From Polyangia bacterium (GTDB lineage Bacteria; Myxococcota_A; Polyangia; Nannocystales; Nannocystaceae): a DNA stretch of 64,000 bases. Made by a program: the position numbers and the translations under genes. This document shows positions 42,567 through 52,589 of the stretch, piece after piece; within the stretch, counting starts at the first letter, position 1; every line of letters starts with the position of its first letter. The DNA lies in the NCBI GenBank assembly GCA_030424595.1, contig JAUHWG010000030.1, forward strand, positions 1 to 64,000, written 5' to 3'. The notes beneath the pieces are model-generated. The model did not search any database. It saw only the letters and a program-made list of their open reading frames with translations, and was not told the origin of the DNA.

Positions 42567-45395
42567 ATGACGGGAGGGGATAGGGCAGTTGGGCTGGAGC
42601 GTCAGAGGAACGACGCCCTCCTGGCGGAAAATCAGCGTCTTCGGCACTTTTTTCGGCTCTACGCGACGTCATCAGCGCTGACCGCCCAGGTCGATCTCAG
42701 CGGTCGGTTTGTCGAGTTCAGCGACGCATGGTGCACCACGCTTGGTTTCCCCCGCGAGGACTTTAAGGGGCGTCGCGTCTTCGACCTCGTCCACCCCGAT
42801 GATATCGAGAGGACGATCGTCGAGGCCCGACGTCTCACCGAGGAGGGCTACTTTCGCAATGTTCGCAACCGGTGCGTCTGCGCCGACGGCTCCTATGTAT
42901 GGTTGAGCTGGCACGGGTACAGTGACCCAGATGGAGGCCGGCACTACTGTGTCGTCCAGAACGTCACCGAAGAGGTGCGCAAGGAGCAGCTCCTGGAGCA
43001 GACCTCTCGGATGGCCAAGATCGGCGGTTGGGAGCTCGACGTCGCCCGAGGGCGCGCGCTCTGGTCCGATGAGGTCTACCGCATACACGGCGTCCCGTTG
43101 GGCGAGACGGTCGATCTCGAGGAGGCGATCGAGTTCTATGCGCCTGAGGTCAGGGATACGATCGCCATGGCGATAGGTCGGGCGACCGAAGCGGGCGTCC
43201 CCTGGGATCTCGAGCTCCCGCTCAACAACCGGTCAGGAGAGCGCCTATGGGTGCGCGCGCAGGGGGAGGCGGAGCTCGGCGCGGAGGGGCGGGTCGTCCG
43301 CGTCTTTGGGACCTTCCAGGACATCACCACCCGCTATGTCGCCGAAGAGGCGCGTCGCCGCAGCGACGAGCACTTCCGCAGGGTCTTCGACATTCTCCCG
43401 GTCGCGACGCTCCTCCTGCCAAAAGGCGGCGAGGCCTACTGCAATGAGCGCTTCGAGCGTGAGATCGGCTGGCCCGCGACCGCCTTCGCGAGCGACGCGT
43501 GGCTCGCAGAGGCGATCGCAGACCCGAAGCTGCGGGCGAGGGCCGCCGAGACCTGGCGGGTCGCGGTCGAGGGGTCCTCGGAGGCTGGTTCGTCGGAGCT
43601 CGAGCTCGAGCTCGCGTGCGCCGACGGAAAGACCAGGACGTTCTCCCTCCTCGTCGCGAGCATCCCGGAGCTCAAGACCATCTTGTTCGAGGAGGTCGGC
43701 GAGCGCAGGCGCCTGGTCGCCGCGCTCGAGTCGCAGGGCGCTCTCCTCAGCAAGCTCCATCAGGTGAGCGCGGACGCCAACCTCCAATTGGGAGAGAAGG
43801 TCGGTCGCATGCTCTCCCTCTGCGCTGACGCCCTGGGGCTCGAGAGCGCGCTCGTCAGCCGTTGCGACGGCGACGACATCGTCATCGAGCACATCTGCGG
43901 CCCCCTCTCCGAGTCGATGGCGCCTGGGTTTCGTACGCCGCTCGTCGGGACCATCTCAGAGGAGATCCTGAAGTCGCGGGGGCTGTTGCGCCTCCAGCCG
44001 CTCAAGGGCAGCCGTTGGGCGTACGGACCATGGGTTGAGCTCGGCCTCGAGACGGTGATCGGCGCTCCCTTGCGCGTCGACGAGGCGCTGCTCGGCGCAG
44101 TGATCTTCCTCAGCGCCGAGCGGCGCGCGCCTTTTGGCGAGCGCGACCTCGACGTCGTCCAGATCTTCGCCCGCTGGCTCGCCTATGAGCTCGAGCGTCG
44201 CGAGGCCCACAGCGAGCTCGCGGCGGCGGCGGAGCGCGCTGAGGCGGCGAACCGGGCGAAGAGCACATTCCTGGCGACCATGAGCCACGAGCTGCGGACG
44301 CCGATGAACGGCGTCGTCGGGATGGCCGACGTTCTCCTCCGGGACCCAGACGCAGCTCAGGTCCGGGAGCAGCTGAGGACGATCAAGACCTCAGGCCTCG
44401 CGCTCCTCAAGGTGCTCGACCAGATCCTTGACCTGTCGAAGATCGAGGCGGGCAAGATGACGCTGGAGGAGACGGTCTTCTCACCGGTCGCCCTCATCGA
44501 CGAGGTCATTCAGCTGCTCGGTCCGCAGATCCGTGAGGCTGGGCTCCGGGTTGAGACCCACACGGACTGGCCCCCGGGCGTGGGGGCTGTCGGAGATCCT
44601 CTCCGCCTCCGCCAGATCGTCCTCAACCTCATCGACAACGCGGTCAAGTTCACCCCCGCCGGGATGGTCCGGGTCGAGCTCAAGCATCGTCGCCTCCGCG
44701 AGGGTCACGTCCTCCTGCGGATCGAGGTCACAGACCAGGGACCCGGCGTCCGAGCTGAGGATCGTCAGCGACTTTTTGAGCCGTTCGAGCGGCTCCGGGG
44801 GGCGAGCGATGCCCCGCGCGGCACCGGGCTCGGCCTGTCGATCTCCCGGGAGCTCGCGGTGCGGATGGGCGGCAACATCGGCTGTGTGAGCGAGTCCAGC
44901 GCAGGCTCGACGTTCTGGCTGGAGATCCCGCTCGGCGAAGCGAAAGGGCGAGCGGTGGGCGAGGGGGGGGCTGTCGATGCCCAGCTCGCCCCTCGCCCCT
45001 CGGACCCACCGGAGCTGTCGCGGAGCCTCTCCACGTGCACGATCCTCCTGGCTGAGGATGAGCCGGTCAATCGTCTCGTCGCCGAGGCGATGCTCGCGTC
45101 GTTGGGGTGCAGCGTCGACACTGTCGGCGATGGCCGAGCCGCCGTGGAGCGGGCGGGGGCTGTGCGCTACGACGCGGTTCTCATGGACTGCCGGATGCCG
45201 GAGATGGACGGGCTCGCCGCGACTGCGGCGATCCGTCGAGCCGAGGGCGATGGTCGCCGGGTGCCGATCATCGCCTTGACCGCGAACGCGATGGAGGGTG
45301 ATCGAGAGCGCTGCCTCGCCGCGGGGATGGACGACTTTATCTCGAAGCCGATGACGGTGGAGCAGATCGAGGCGGCGCTGCGACGCTTTATCTGA
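42567..45395 (+). CDS. multi-PAS/GAF hybrid histidine kinase
   Basis: The 942-residue cytoplasmic protein has a first PAS (about 35-135, FSDAWCTTLGFPREDFKGRR), a second PAS/PAC (about 145-260, ending FGTFQDITTRY), a third PAS-like region (about 270-385), a GAF-like domain (about 400-545, VIGAPLRVDEALLGAVIFLS), then the H box ATMSHELRTPMNGVVGMADV, N box NLIDNAVKFT, DQGPGVRAED, FEPFERL, RGTGLGLSIS, and a receiver with LAEDEPVN, Asp in AVLMDCRMPEMDG, and KPM. The start follows GGAG by 6 bases. The tandem kinase upstream suggests a joint signalling role. No output regulator is adjacent. Confidence 0.95.
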   Translation: MTGGDRAVGLERQRNDALLAENQRLRHFFRLYATSSALTAQVDLSGRFVEFSDAWCTTLGFPREDFKGRRVFDLVHPDDIERTIVEARRLTEEGYFRNVRNRCVCADGSYVWLSWHGYSDPDGGRHYCVVQNVTEEVRKEQLLEQTSRMAKIGGWELDVARGRALWSDEVYRIHGVPLGETVDLEEAIEFYAPEVRDTIAMAIGRATEAGVPWDLELPLNNRSGERLWVRAQGEAELGAEGRVVRVFGTFQDITTRYVAEEARRRSDEHFRRVFDILPVATLLLPKGGEAYCNERFEREIGWPATAFASDAWLAEAIADPKLRARAAETWRVAVEGSSEAGSSELELELACADGKTRTFSLLVASIPELKTILFEEVGERRRLVAALESQGALLSKLHQVSADANLQLGEKVGRMLSLCADALGLESALVSRCDGDDIVIEHICGPLSESMAPGFRTPLVGTISEEILKSRGLLRLQPLKGSRWAYGPWVELGLETVIGAPLRVDEALLGAVIFLSAERRAPFGERDLDVVQIFARWLAYELERREAHSELAAAAERAEAANRAKSTFLATMSHELRTPMNGVVGMADVLLRDPDAAQVREQLRTIKTSGLALLKVLDQILDLSKIEAGKMTLEETVFSPVALIDEVIQLLGPQIREAGLRVETHTDWPPGVGAVGDPLRLRQIVLNLIDNAVKFTPAGMVRVELKHRRLREGHVLLRIEVTDQGPGVRAEDRQRLFEPFERLRGASDAPRGTGLGLSISRELAVRMGGNIGCVSESSAGSTFWLEIPLGEAKGRAVGEGGAVDAQLAPRPSDPPELSRSLSTCTILLAEDEPVNRLVAEAMLASLGCSVDTVGDGRAAVERAGAVRYDAVLMDCRMPEMDGLAATAAIRRAEGDGRRVPIIALTANAMEGDRERCLAAGMDDFISKPMTVEQIEAALRRFI

Positions 45396-45832
45396 GGAGG
45401 ACGAGCGGGCGCGCTCGATCGGGTCGAGGTTCAGCTCGACTCGTACCGGAGCACGAGGTGAGCGCTCACCCACGATCATGCGGTCAGCCTGAGCAATCCG
45501 CGTTACCTGCGGTTCTACGCGGTTCTTCGAGGACTCCTACCATCAGCGCTTATTTCACGGCTAGATCGAGCTCCGCGAGGTGCCCCGTCAGCCCCTCATC
45601 ACAGTAGGTGAGGTCGTCGGCGAAGAAACATGCATCGCCCGAGTATATCCGACGGGATTCGCCCCACCTCATGTCGCTGCGCAACGCGGCGTGGACCCAT
45701 CATCGCGGATAGGTACATTGGTTCGATGTCGCGCCGTCCGACGTCGGTGTGACGGGCGACACCAGCCTCAGGGGTTGCCCCTGTCCGGCGAAGGTCCTTC
45801 TGTTCTTCTCCTTGGAGGGGAGGTAGAGCGTC
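45396..45832. other. intergenic region with a palindrome and a repeat A tail
   Basis: No gene is supported. GGTGAGCGCTCACC at 45457-45470 is a perfect 14-bp palindrome. A terminal fragment of dispersed repeat A (CATCAGCGCTTATT...GGCTAG) lies at 45541-45570. The remaining sequence has no open frame with credible codon use. Confidence 0.55.
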
Positions 45833-47245
45833 GTGAGGTCAGCTGAGTTCGTCGGGGGGGTCGTGAGCTTGGTCCTCGTCTCCGTGTTCTCGTGTGGCGG
45901 TGACGACGGCGGCGTCGCTAGTGAGACGGGGACGTCGAGCGGCACCGAGACGGGGACGTCGAGCGGCGCCGAGACGGGGACGTCGAGCGGCACCGAGGCG
46001 GGGACGTCGAGCGGCACTGAGGCGGGGACGTCGAGCGGCACCGAGACGGATACGTCGGGCGGAGCCGAGTGCGTCGACGACAGCGCGTGCGTCGACCTCG
46101 GCCTGGTCTGCAATGAGACCTCAGGAGCCTGCGTCGCCGCAGGCTGCGAGGGAGAGGACGACTTCACCCCGTGCGAGGTGGTGACACGCCCGGATCGCTC
46201 CTTTGACATCTGTGTGGGCGGAGCGTGCGTCTCCCCGGGCTGCGGCGAGGTGTCGTGCAACGTGCCCGCGCCCCACTTTCCCCTGGCCGACACAAACCAG
46301 CGGGAGTGTTATGACGCGACGGAGTCGAGCTCGTGCCCCTCGCCAGGTCAGCCCTTCTTCGGCCAAGACGCGCACTTTGGTTGGGACACGACCCACGCGG
46401 CGAGCGAGCGGTTCTCCCGCGATGTGGGCTTGTTCGGCGAGCCGGTGGTCACGGACAACGTCACCGCGCTCGTCTGGCAGGGCTGCACTGTCGGGCTCTC
46501 GGGCGACGACTGCGGCGCTGGCTTCGTGGCCAAGGCATCGTGGTCCGAACAGCTCGCCGCCTGCGACGCCCTGAGCTGGGGCGGCTACGACGATTGGCGG
46601 CTTCCCGATCCCTACGAGATGCAGAGCATCATCGACCAGAACACTGCGGACTCGCCGTACGTCGACGCGACCGTGTTCCCGGCGACGGCGACAGACTGGC
46701 ACTGGTCGTCGTCCTCTAGCGTCGATACGACTTGGGCGTGGACGGTGAACTACGGCTTTGGAACAGTGGCCTTGGACTACAAGGAGAACGCTCGATCTGC
46801 CCGCTGTGTCCGCGGGGGGGCGCTGCAAGCTCGGCACTTCGAGCCGTCGACGATCGAGGGAGACCGGGTCGTGACAGACACCCAGGGCGGGCTGATGTGG
46901 CAGGGGTGCCCCCAGGGGACGTCAGGCGACGAGTGCGGGGCCGGGATCATCACCTGGTCGACATGGGAGGCGGCGCTCGCCTACTGCGAGGGACTATCGC
47001 TCGGGGGGCTCTCCGACTGGCGGTTGCCCGACATCAACGAGCTGCAGAGCATCGTCGACTATCGATACGAATCGTTGAGCATCGATCCCGACGTCTTCCC
47101 GGGCCCCTCGAACAGCGGCTGGACATCGACGACGCGCACGTCCTACACGGGCCACGCGTTGATCGTGAACTTCGAGGTCGGCAACACCTCCTCGATCGCC
47201 AAGGCCGACTTGGCCGGGTCCGTTCGCTGCGTGCACGATCCGTGA
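45833..47245 (+). CDS. DUF1566 (Lcl C-terminal domain) lipoprotein
   Basis: The 470-residue protein starts MRSAEFVGGVVSLVLVSVFS with a cysteine (FSCGG) after the hydrophobic core, then five or six units of an 8-residue GTETGTSS-type repeat from a 24-bp array (about 45925-46065). A Cys-rich segment follows (CVDDSACVDLGLVCNETSG). Two DUF1566 domains come next, each with LVWQGC or LMWQGC, CGAG, W..AL.YC..L, YDDWRLPD or LSDWRLPD, (M/L)QSI(I/V)D and a closing (A)RCV. DUF1566 domains occur in secreted and surface proteins; some bind collagen or glycans. The predicted location is surface lipoprotein. Confidence 0.9.
   Translation: MRSAEFVGGVVSLVLVSVFSCGGDDGGVASETGTSSGTETGTSSGAETGTSSGTEAGTSSGTEAGTSSGTETDTSGGAECVDDSACVDLGLVCNETSGACVAAGCEGEDDFTPCEVVTRPDRSFDICVGGACVSPGCGEVSCNVPAPHFPLADTNQRECYDATESSSCPSPGQPFFGQDAHFGWDTTHAASERFSRDVGLFGEPVVTDNVTALVWQGCTVGLSGDDCGAGFVAKASWSEQLAACDALSWGGYDDWRLPDPYEMQSIIDQNTADSPYVDATVFPATATDWHWSSSSSVDTTWAWTVNYGFGTVALDYKENARSARCVRGGALQARHFEPSTIEGDRVVTDTQGGLMWQGCPQGTSGDECGAGIITWSTWEAALAYCEGLSLGGLSDWRLPDINELQSIVDYRYESLSIDPDVFPGPSNSGWTSTTRTSYTGHALIVNFEVGNTSSIAKADLAGSVRCVHDP
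45925..46065 (+). repeat. 24-bp tandem repeats encoding the lipoprotein linker
   Basis: About five units of GGGACGTCGAGCGGCACCGA plus GACG/GGCG, 24 bp each, encode the GTSSGTET linker of the DUF1566 lipoprotein. Sequence identity between units is near complete. Confidence 0.92.
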
Positions 47246-47505
47246 CCGTCGTTTGTCGACTTGGACGGCGACGGATCGCCGCTGACGCGCGCTGAGGTCC
47301 TCATCGCCGTCCGCGGGCCCGGACGCTGTGAGCGTTGCCGGAGGTTCGTCGCGCTCGCGAACGTCGGCGAGCCGAGGGGTCGACAGGTCGACGAGCCTTC
47401 GGCGAGCGCACGTTCGACGACGACCGCGTAGACGTCGCTGTCGAGCCCGGTCTCCAGCTCACGCTCGGGTCCGCGGTGTCACTTCCGAGCGCCGCCATCG
47501 CCTCG

Positions 47506-47573
47506 TGACAGTGCCACCGGGCCCTGTGACGAAACCATGACGAAACCATGACATGAGGTGACTGAGCGGTGAC
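47506..47573 (+). promoter_or_regulatory. helically phased TGAC direct repeats upstream of the desaturase
   Basis: TGAC tetramers occur at 47506, 47527, 47538, 47549, 47559 and 47570, that is, at spacings of 21, 11, 11, 10 and 11 bp. The two central units are exact 11-bp repeats, TGACGAAACCA. Direct repeats at one helical turn are the usual site of OmpR/PhoB-type response regulators. The array ends 67 bp before the desaturase start codon, where a promoter would lie. The rest of 47246-47640 holds no supported gene. Confidence 0.65.
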
Positions 47574-47640
47574 AAGGGGAGGCGCGAAGGCGTCGCACCC
47601 TGGTGGGACGGGACGGCGCTCTCCCGCCGTCGCGTAGACC

Positions 47641-48588
<948 letters not shown>

Positions 48589-48735
48589 GGGGACGACGCA
48601 CCGGTCAAGGACAAGCTGCCGAAGCGGGCGGTGTGAGCGGCCAGGCAGCGCAGCCGTCTTGAGAGGTGTCGCCGACGAGGCGCTCCTCTTCGTCCTGTCC
48701 CAAGGGACACGCGGGCGCAGGAGGGCCCGACCCGC

Positions 48736-49725
48736 TCACCGCTTCGCGCGCTTGCGCCGGAGCAGCCGCCGCAGGAGCCCGGGGGCCCGCTCGGTCGGGC
48801 GAGGCCGGCCGAGCGACTCGAGCTCGGGTCGGCAGCTCCCGCAGATCGTCCCGGCGCCGCAGCGTCGGCTGATCTCCTCGAACCCGAGCTCCGCGCCGAT
48901 CATCGCCTCCGCGTCGTCGCGGGCGAGGCCGACGCAGGGGCACACGAGCCCGGCGGGCGCACGCGTCGCGGCGGTCGAGCCGGTCCAGCGAAATCGCGCC
49001 TGCTCCGCCTCGCTGAGCGCTCGGCCGGTGACCATGCGCGCGGCGAGGTGGCCGATCCCGGCCGCGTCGCCGTGGAACTCGGCGCTGACGGGCACGCCGC
49101 CGCGGAGGCGGAGCGCCCGGCTCGCGCCGTCGCTGGCGCGGTCGAACTCGAGGATCGTCTCCGCGCCCTCGCGCGGCCCGGAGACCGCGAGGATGAGCAC
49201 CGCGCGATCGATGATCTGCGTGCTCATCATCGTTCGGCCGTCCGCGAGCTGGCGGACGGAGCTGACGCAGGGCCGCCCCTCATGTTCGCCGCGGTGGATC
49301 GTGACGAGGCCCCCTTGGGGGCGCTGGTACATCTGCTGCAGCGTCCCGAGCAGGCTGGCGAGCGGCGGGTGGCGCTCGTACCACCGGCGGAAGCGCTGCG
49401 CCTCGACGCGGAGAACGACGAGGGGCTCCTCGGCCTCGACCGTCGCCGAGCGCGGCGCGTTCTCTAGCACCGCCAGCTCGCCGAAGCAGTGGCCGGGGTT
49501 CAGGATCGAGAGCAGCCGCTCACCTCGGCGCACGCGCGCGCGGCCCTCGAGGATGAAGTAGCACGCGTCCCCGGGATCGCCCGCCGCGATCACGACCTCA
49601 CCTGGCCCGAACGTCTGTCGGCGGACTTTGCCGACCTCCTCGGACCCCCCCTGGTCCAGGTCATGCAGCACCGCCAGCGCCTCGAGCGCGGCACGGGCCT
49701 CGTCTGCGTCGTGTTCGTCCGCCAT
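48736..49725 (-). CDS. cNMP-binding domain fused to a BFD-type [2Fe-2S] domain
   Basis: From ATG 49725 the protein is 329 residues. Residues about 25-150 are a cyclic-nucleotide-binding beta-roll (FGPGEVVIAAGDPGDACYFI, GHCFGELAVLENAPRSATV). Residues about 155-260 match no domain I recognise. The C-terminus (about 270-315) is a BFD-like ferredoxin domain: VCPCVGL, then RCGAGTICGSCRPEL, with four candidate iron ligands. A basic tail follows. No helix-turn-helix is evident, so it is a sensor, adaptor or electron carrier rather than a CRP-type activator. It is divergent, across 63 bp, from a four-gene oxidoreductase/phospholipase run. The long in-frame extension upstream is antisense to that run and is not coding. 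Confidence 0.88.
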   Translation of the reverse strand: MADEHDADEARAALEALAVLHDLDQGGSEEVGKVRRQTFGPGEVVIAAGDPGDACYFILEGRARVRRGERLLSILNPGHCFGELAVLENAPRSATVEAEEPLVVLRVEAQRFRRWYERHPPLASLLGTLQQMYQRPQGGLVTIHRGEHEGRPCVSSVRQLADGRTMMSTQIIDRAVLILAVSGPREGAETILEFDRASDGASRALRLRGGVPVSAEFHGDAAGIGHLAARMVTGRALSEAEQARFRWTGSTAATRAPAGLVCPCVGLARDDAEAMIGAELGFEEISRRCGAGTICGSCRPELESLGRPRPTERAPGLLRRLLRRKRAKR

Positions 49726-49788
49726 GCGGCGCGCTCCCCAACGATCTTTCGATGGTAGCATCCACGCAGACGCGCGACAGGAGGATCG

Positions 49789-50787
49789 ATGGACACACGG
49801 GTGCAGTACCCCGCCCCCCAAGAGAAGCTCGTAGACGAGCGGGAGCTCGAACGCGTGATGCAGGACGCGTTTGATCGGGCTGATCCCGTCGTCGGGATCT
49901 TCGGCCCGGACTCGATCAGCTGGGAGCTCTACTCGCAGAAGGCCGTGTGGTTCGGGGCCATGCGGGCGAACCTCCTGCAGGCGTCGCACCCGGGCGTCGC
50001 CGCGGCGCTCGTCAACAACTCCAAGGCGGACGTCGCCTTGCGCCTGCAGACGACGATCGCGTTCGTCGACGGCGTGATCTTCGGGACCGTCGACGAGGCG
50101 CGCGAGCTCGCGCGCCGGCTGCACGCCAAGCACGCGGCGGTCAGCGGCGTTCTCTCGCAGTCGGGCGGCGTCCACGAGCGCGGCGACCCCTACGAGGGCA
50201 ACGATCTCGAGGCGCTGATCTGGGTCCTGATGACGATCATCGACACCGTCGTTCTCCTCTACGAGGAGTTCGTCGAGCCGCTCTCGCCCGCCGACAAGGA
50301 TCGCGTGCTCGCGGAGCTGCCGCAGCTCGCCGCGATGTTCGGGATCCCCGGGCGCGACCTCCCGCGCGACTGGGCCGGGCACGAGGCGTACATGCGCGAG
50401 ATGTACGAGGGCCCGCGGACGTGCGTCGGCGACGACGGTCGCGCGGCGGCGGCGAGCGTGCTGACGCCGACGGACCGGGCGCTCGAGCTCGACGTCCTCG
50501 GCCGGACCGTCGATCTCTCGTGGCTGCCGCGGCCGGCGGCTGGGCTCTTTCGTCGCCTCGACCCGCAGCGCGCCATGTCCTTGGCCGTGCGGACGATGAC
50601 GATCGGCTGGCTGCCGCCGCACCTGCGCGAGGCCTACGGGCTCGACTGGAGCCCGCGGGTGCAGCGGCGGGCGGCGATGTTCCGCCGGCTCCTGCGGGCG
50701 GCAATGCACCTGCAGCCGCCTCGGATGCGCCGCGCCGCCGGCTACCTCGAGGCCTACCGCCGCCTCGGGCTCACACCTCGCCTCTGA
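49789..50787 (+). CDS. DUF2236 / MpaB-like oxygenase family protein
   Basis: The 332-residue protein has the family pattern: DPVVGIFGPDSISWELYSQK, MRANLLQASHPGVAAALVNN, LRLQTTIAFVDGVIFGT and RRLHAKHAAVSG. The family includes the latex-clearing protein Lcp and MpaB; Lcp binds haem b and cleaves polyisoprene oxidatively, and conserved histidines here could serve the same purpose. A good ribosome site (AGGAGG, 5 bases before ATG) is present. It leads the run of four co-directional genes, with gaps of 21, 31 and 73 bp. The substrate may be a lipid, given the neighbouring patatin. Confidence 0.88.
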   Translation: MDTRVQYPAPQEKLVDERELERVMQDAFDRADPVVGIFGPDSISWELYSQKAVWFGAMRANLLQASHPGVAAALVNNSKADVALRLQTTIAFVDGVIFGTVDEARELARRLHAKHAAVSGVLSQSGGVHERGDPYEGNDLEALIWVLMTIIDTVVLLYEEFVEPLSPADKDRVLAELPQLAAMFGIPGRDLPRDWAGHEAYMREMYEGPRTCVGDDGRAAAASVLTPTDRALELDVLGRTVDLSWLPRPAAGLFRRLDPQRAMSLAVRTMTIGWLPPHLREAYGLDWSPRVQRRAAMFRRLLRAAMHLQPPRMRRAAGYLEAYRRLGLTPRL

Positions 50788-50808
50788 ACGGATCCAGGGG
50801 CTCAGGCC

Positions 50809-51405
50809 ATGCGGATCCTCGTCGTCTACGCGCACCCCAGCCCGCAGAGCTTCTGCCGCGCGGCGCTCGAGCGCGTGCTCGCCGGGCTCGCGGTCGGCGG
50901 CCACGAGGTCGACGTCCTCGACCTCTACGCCGAGGGCTTCAACCCGGTGATCGACGAGGCCGAGTGGAGGACCTACATGAACGAGCCCGCGCGCCTCGAG
51001 GCGGTGATGAGCCGGCACATCGAGCTCGTGCGCCGAGCCGAGGGCCTCGTCTTCGTCTTCCCGACGTGGCTCTTCTCGGCGCCGGCGATGCTCAAGGGGT
51101 GGCTCGAGCGGGTGTTCATCCCCGGCGTGTCGTTCTCGCTGCCGGAGCAGGGGCAACAGGCGCCGTCGTCGCTGCTGCGCCACATCCGGCTCGTCGCCGG
51201 CGTGACCTCGACCGGGACCCCGTGGTGGTTGATGGCGGCGGCGGGCTTCCCCGGCAAGCGGCTGATCCGACGGGCGCTCCGCCTCGGCTTCGCAGTGCGC
51301 TGCCAGAACCTCTGGCTCTGCATCCACAGCATGGAGACGAACACGCACGCGCAGCGCGCTCGCCACCTCGAGCGGATCGAGCGACGCTTCGCGCGCGTCC
51401 GCTGA
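50809..51405 (+). CDS. NAD(P)H:quinone oxidoreductase, flavodoxin fold
   Basis: The 198-residue protein has MRILVVYAHPSPQSFCRAAL at the FMN/FAD-binding start, VDVLDLYAEGFNPV, and VFVFPTWLFSAPAMLKGWLE with FIPGVSF, the pattern of the NQO1/MdaB/KefF flavodoxin-like family. It performs two-electron reduction of quinones or similar substrates using NAD(P)H. Position two in the DUF2236-led run suggests it supplies reducing equivalents or handles a quinone product. A start 21 bp after the previous stop implies one transcript. Confidence 0.92.
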   Translation: MRILVVYAHPSPQSFCRAALERVLAGLAVGGHEVDVLDLYAEGFNPVIDEAEWRTYMNEPARLEAVMSRHIELVRRAEGLVFVFPTWLFSAPAMLKGWLERVFIPGVSFSLPEQGQQAPSSLLRHIRLVAGVTSTGTPWWLMAAAGFPGKRLIRRALRLGFAVRCQNLWLCIHSMETNTHAQRARHLERIERRFARVR

Positions 51406-51436
51406 GGAGCCGGCGAGCGAAAGGACCAGAGCTCCC

Positions 51437-52516
51437 ATGGCCGACTACCTCATCACTGGCGCGACCGGCTGGATCGGTCGCAACCTCGTGGACCGCCTGC
51501 TCGACCGCGACGACGCGCGGCTGTGGCTGCTCGTGCGCCCGTCGACCGTGACGCGTGAGGCGGAGCAGCTGGAGGCTTGGCGGCGGCGCGGGGACGTGCG
51601 CGTGCTCGAGGGGGACATCGTCGAGCCGTCGCTCGGGCTCTCGGCCGCGGCCGCCCGCGACGTCGCCTTCGACCACGTCCTTCACCTGGCCGCTGGGTTT
51701 GCGCTGAGGCCCGAGGGGGATGAGCTCGAGCAGATGAACGTCGGCGGCACGCGGGCGCTCGTCGCCTGGCTGCGCGACCGCGGGTTTTTGGGGGTCCTGC
51801 ACTACGTGTCGTCGATCGCCGTCGCCGGCGACCACCCCGGGACCCTCGGCGAGGATGAGCTCGAGCTCGGGCAGACCCTCCATCACCCCTACCACCGCTC
51901 GAAGTACGAGGCGGAGCTGCTCGTACGTAGCCTCGAGGACATGCGCTGGCGGATCTATCGCCCGAGCTCGGTCGTCGGCGACAGCTCGAGCGGCTACATG
52001 ATCCGCGCCGACGGCTCGTACTTCATGTTCGGCATGGTCCGGCGGCTGAGCGCGCGCCTCCCCGCCTGGTTCCCGCTCGTCAACCCGCGCGCCGGCGCGC
52101 TCAACATGGTGCCCGTGGACTACGTGGCCGCGGCGATCGACGCGATCGCCCACGCGCCTGGGTGGGACGGGCGCGGGTTTAACATCGTCGACCCGAGCCC
52201 GCTCTCGTCCAGCGAGGCCTTCAACGTCCTGGCCGAGCGCGCGGGCGGCCCGCGCATGCGCTGGACGCTTCGGTCACGGCGCCGGCGTCAGGCCAAGCGG
52301 CGGCGTGGCGGGCCGATCGGCGCGCTCCGTGATCGCTTGCTCGGGGCTGTCGGCGTCCCGGTGGCCGCTTGGAAGGCGATGAACCTCGACGTCACCTTCT
52401 CGACCGACAATGTCGAGACCGCGCTCGCAGGGACCGGGATCCGCTGCCCGCCGCAGCGGGACTACTTACCGCGGCTCTGGGACTACTGGGCGCTCCATCT
52501 CGATCCCGCGCGCTGA
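51437..52516 (+). CDS. extended SDR, fatty acyl-CoA reductase-like
   Basis: The 359-residue protein has the extended SDR pattern: YLITGATGWIGRNLVDRLL for NAD(P) binding, VLHLAAGF, HYVSSIAVAG and YHRSKYEAELLV with the catalytic YxxxK, then a C-terminal substrate region (MVPVDYVAAAID). The closest relatives I can name are the NAD_binding_4 proteins, including acyl-CoA reductases. An Arg-rich stretch at about residue 275-293 (RSRRRRQAKRRR) may contact membranes. It is the third gene of the run, 31 bp after the flavoprotein gene, with AAGGA as ribosome site. Confidence 0.9.
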   Translation: MADYLITGATGWIGRNLVDRLLDRDDARLWLLVRPSTVTREAEQLEAWRRRGDVRVLEGDIVEPSLGLSAAAARDVAFDHVLHLAAGFALRPEGDELEQMNVGGTRALVAWLRDRGFLGVLHYVSSIAVAGDHPGTLGEDELELGQTLHHPYHRSKYEAELLVRSLEDMRWRIYRPSSVVGDSSSGYMIRADGSYFMFGMVRRLSARLPAWFPLVNPRAGALNMVPVDYVAAAIDAIAHAPGWDGRGFNIVDPSPLSSSEAFNVLAERAGGPRMRWTLRSRRRRQAKRRRGGPIGALRDRLLGAVGVPVAAWKAMNLDVTFSTDNVETALAGTGIRCPPQRDYLPRLWDYWALHLDPAR

Positions 52517-52589
52517 TAGCGGGACTGCAGCGCGGACGCCCGCGCCCGCGCTTGCACGCCGAAGTCTCCTCGTTCAGACCCGACTCGCC

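Noticed and set aside
45700..45760. tRNA-like GGTTCGAT motif
   Set aside because: No acceptor or anticodon stems can be drawn around it.
49726..51438. In-frame 571-residue N-terminal extension of the cNMP/BFD protein on the minus strand
   Set aside because: It is antisense to three well-conserved genes and has no domain of its own; the normal cNMP-domain N-terminus begins at ATG 49725.
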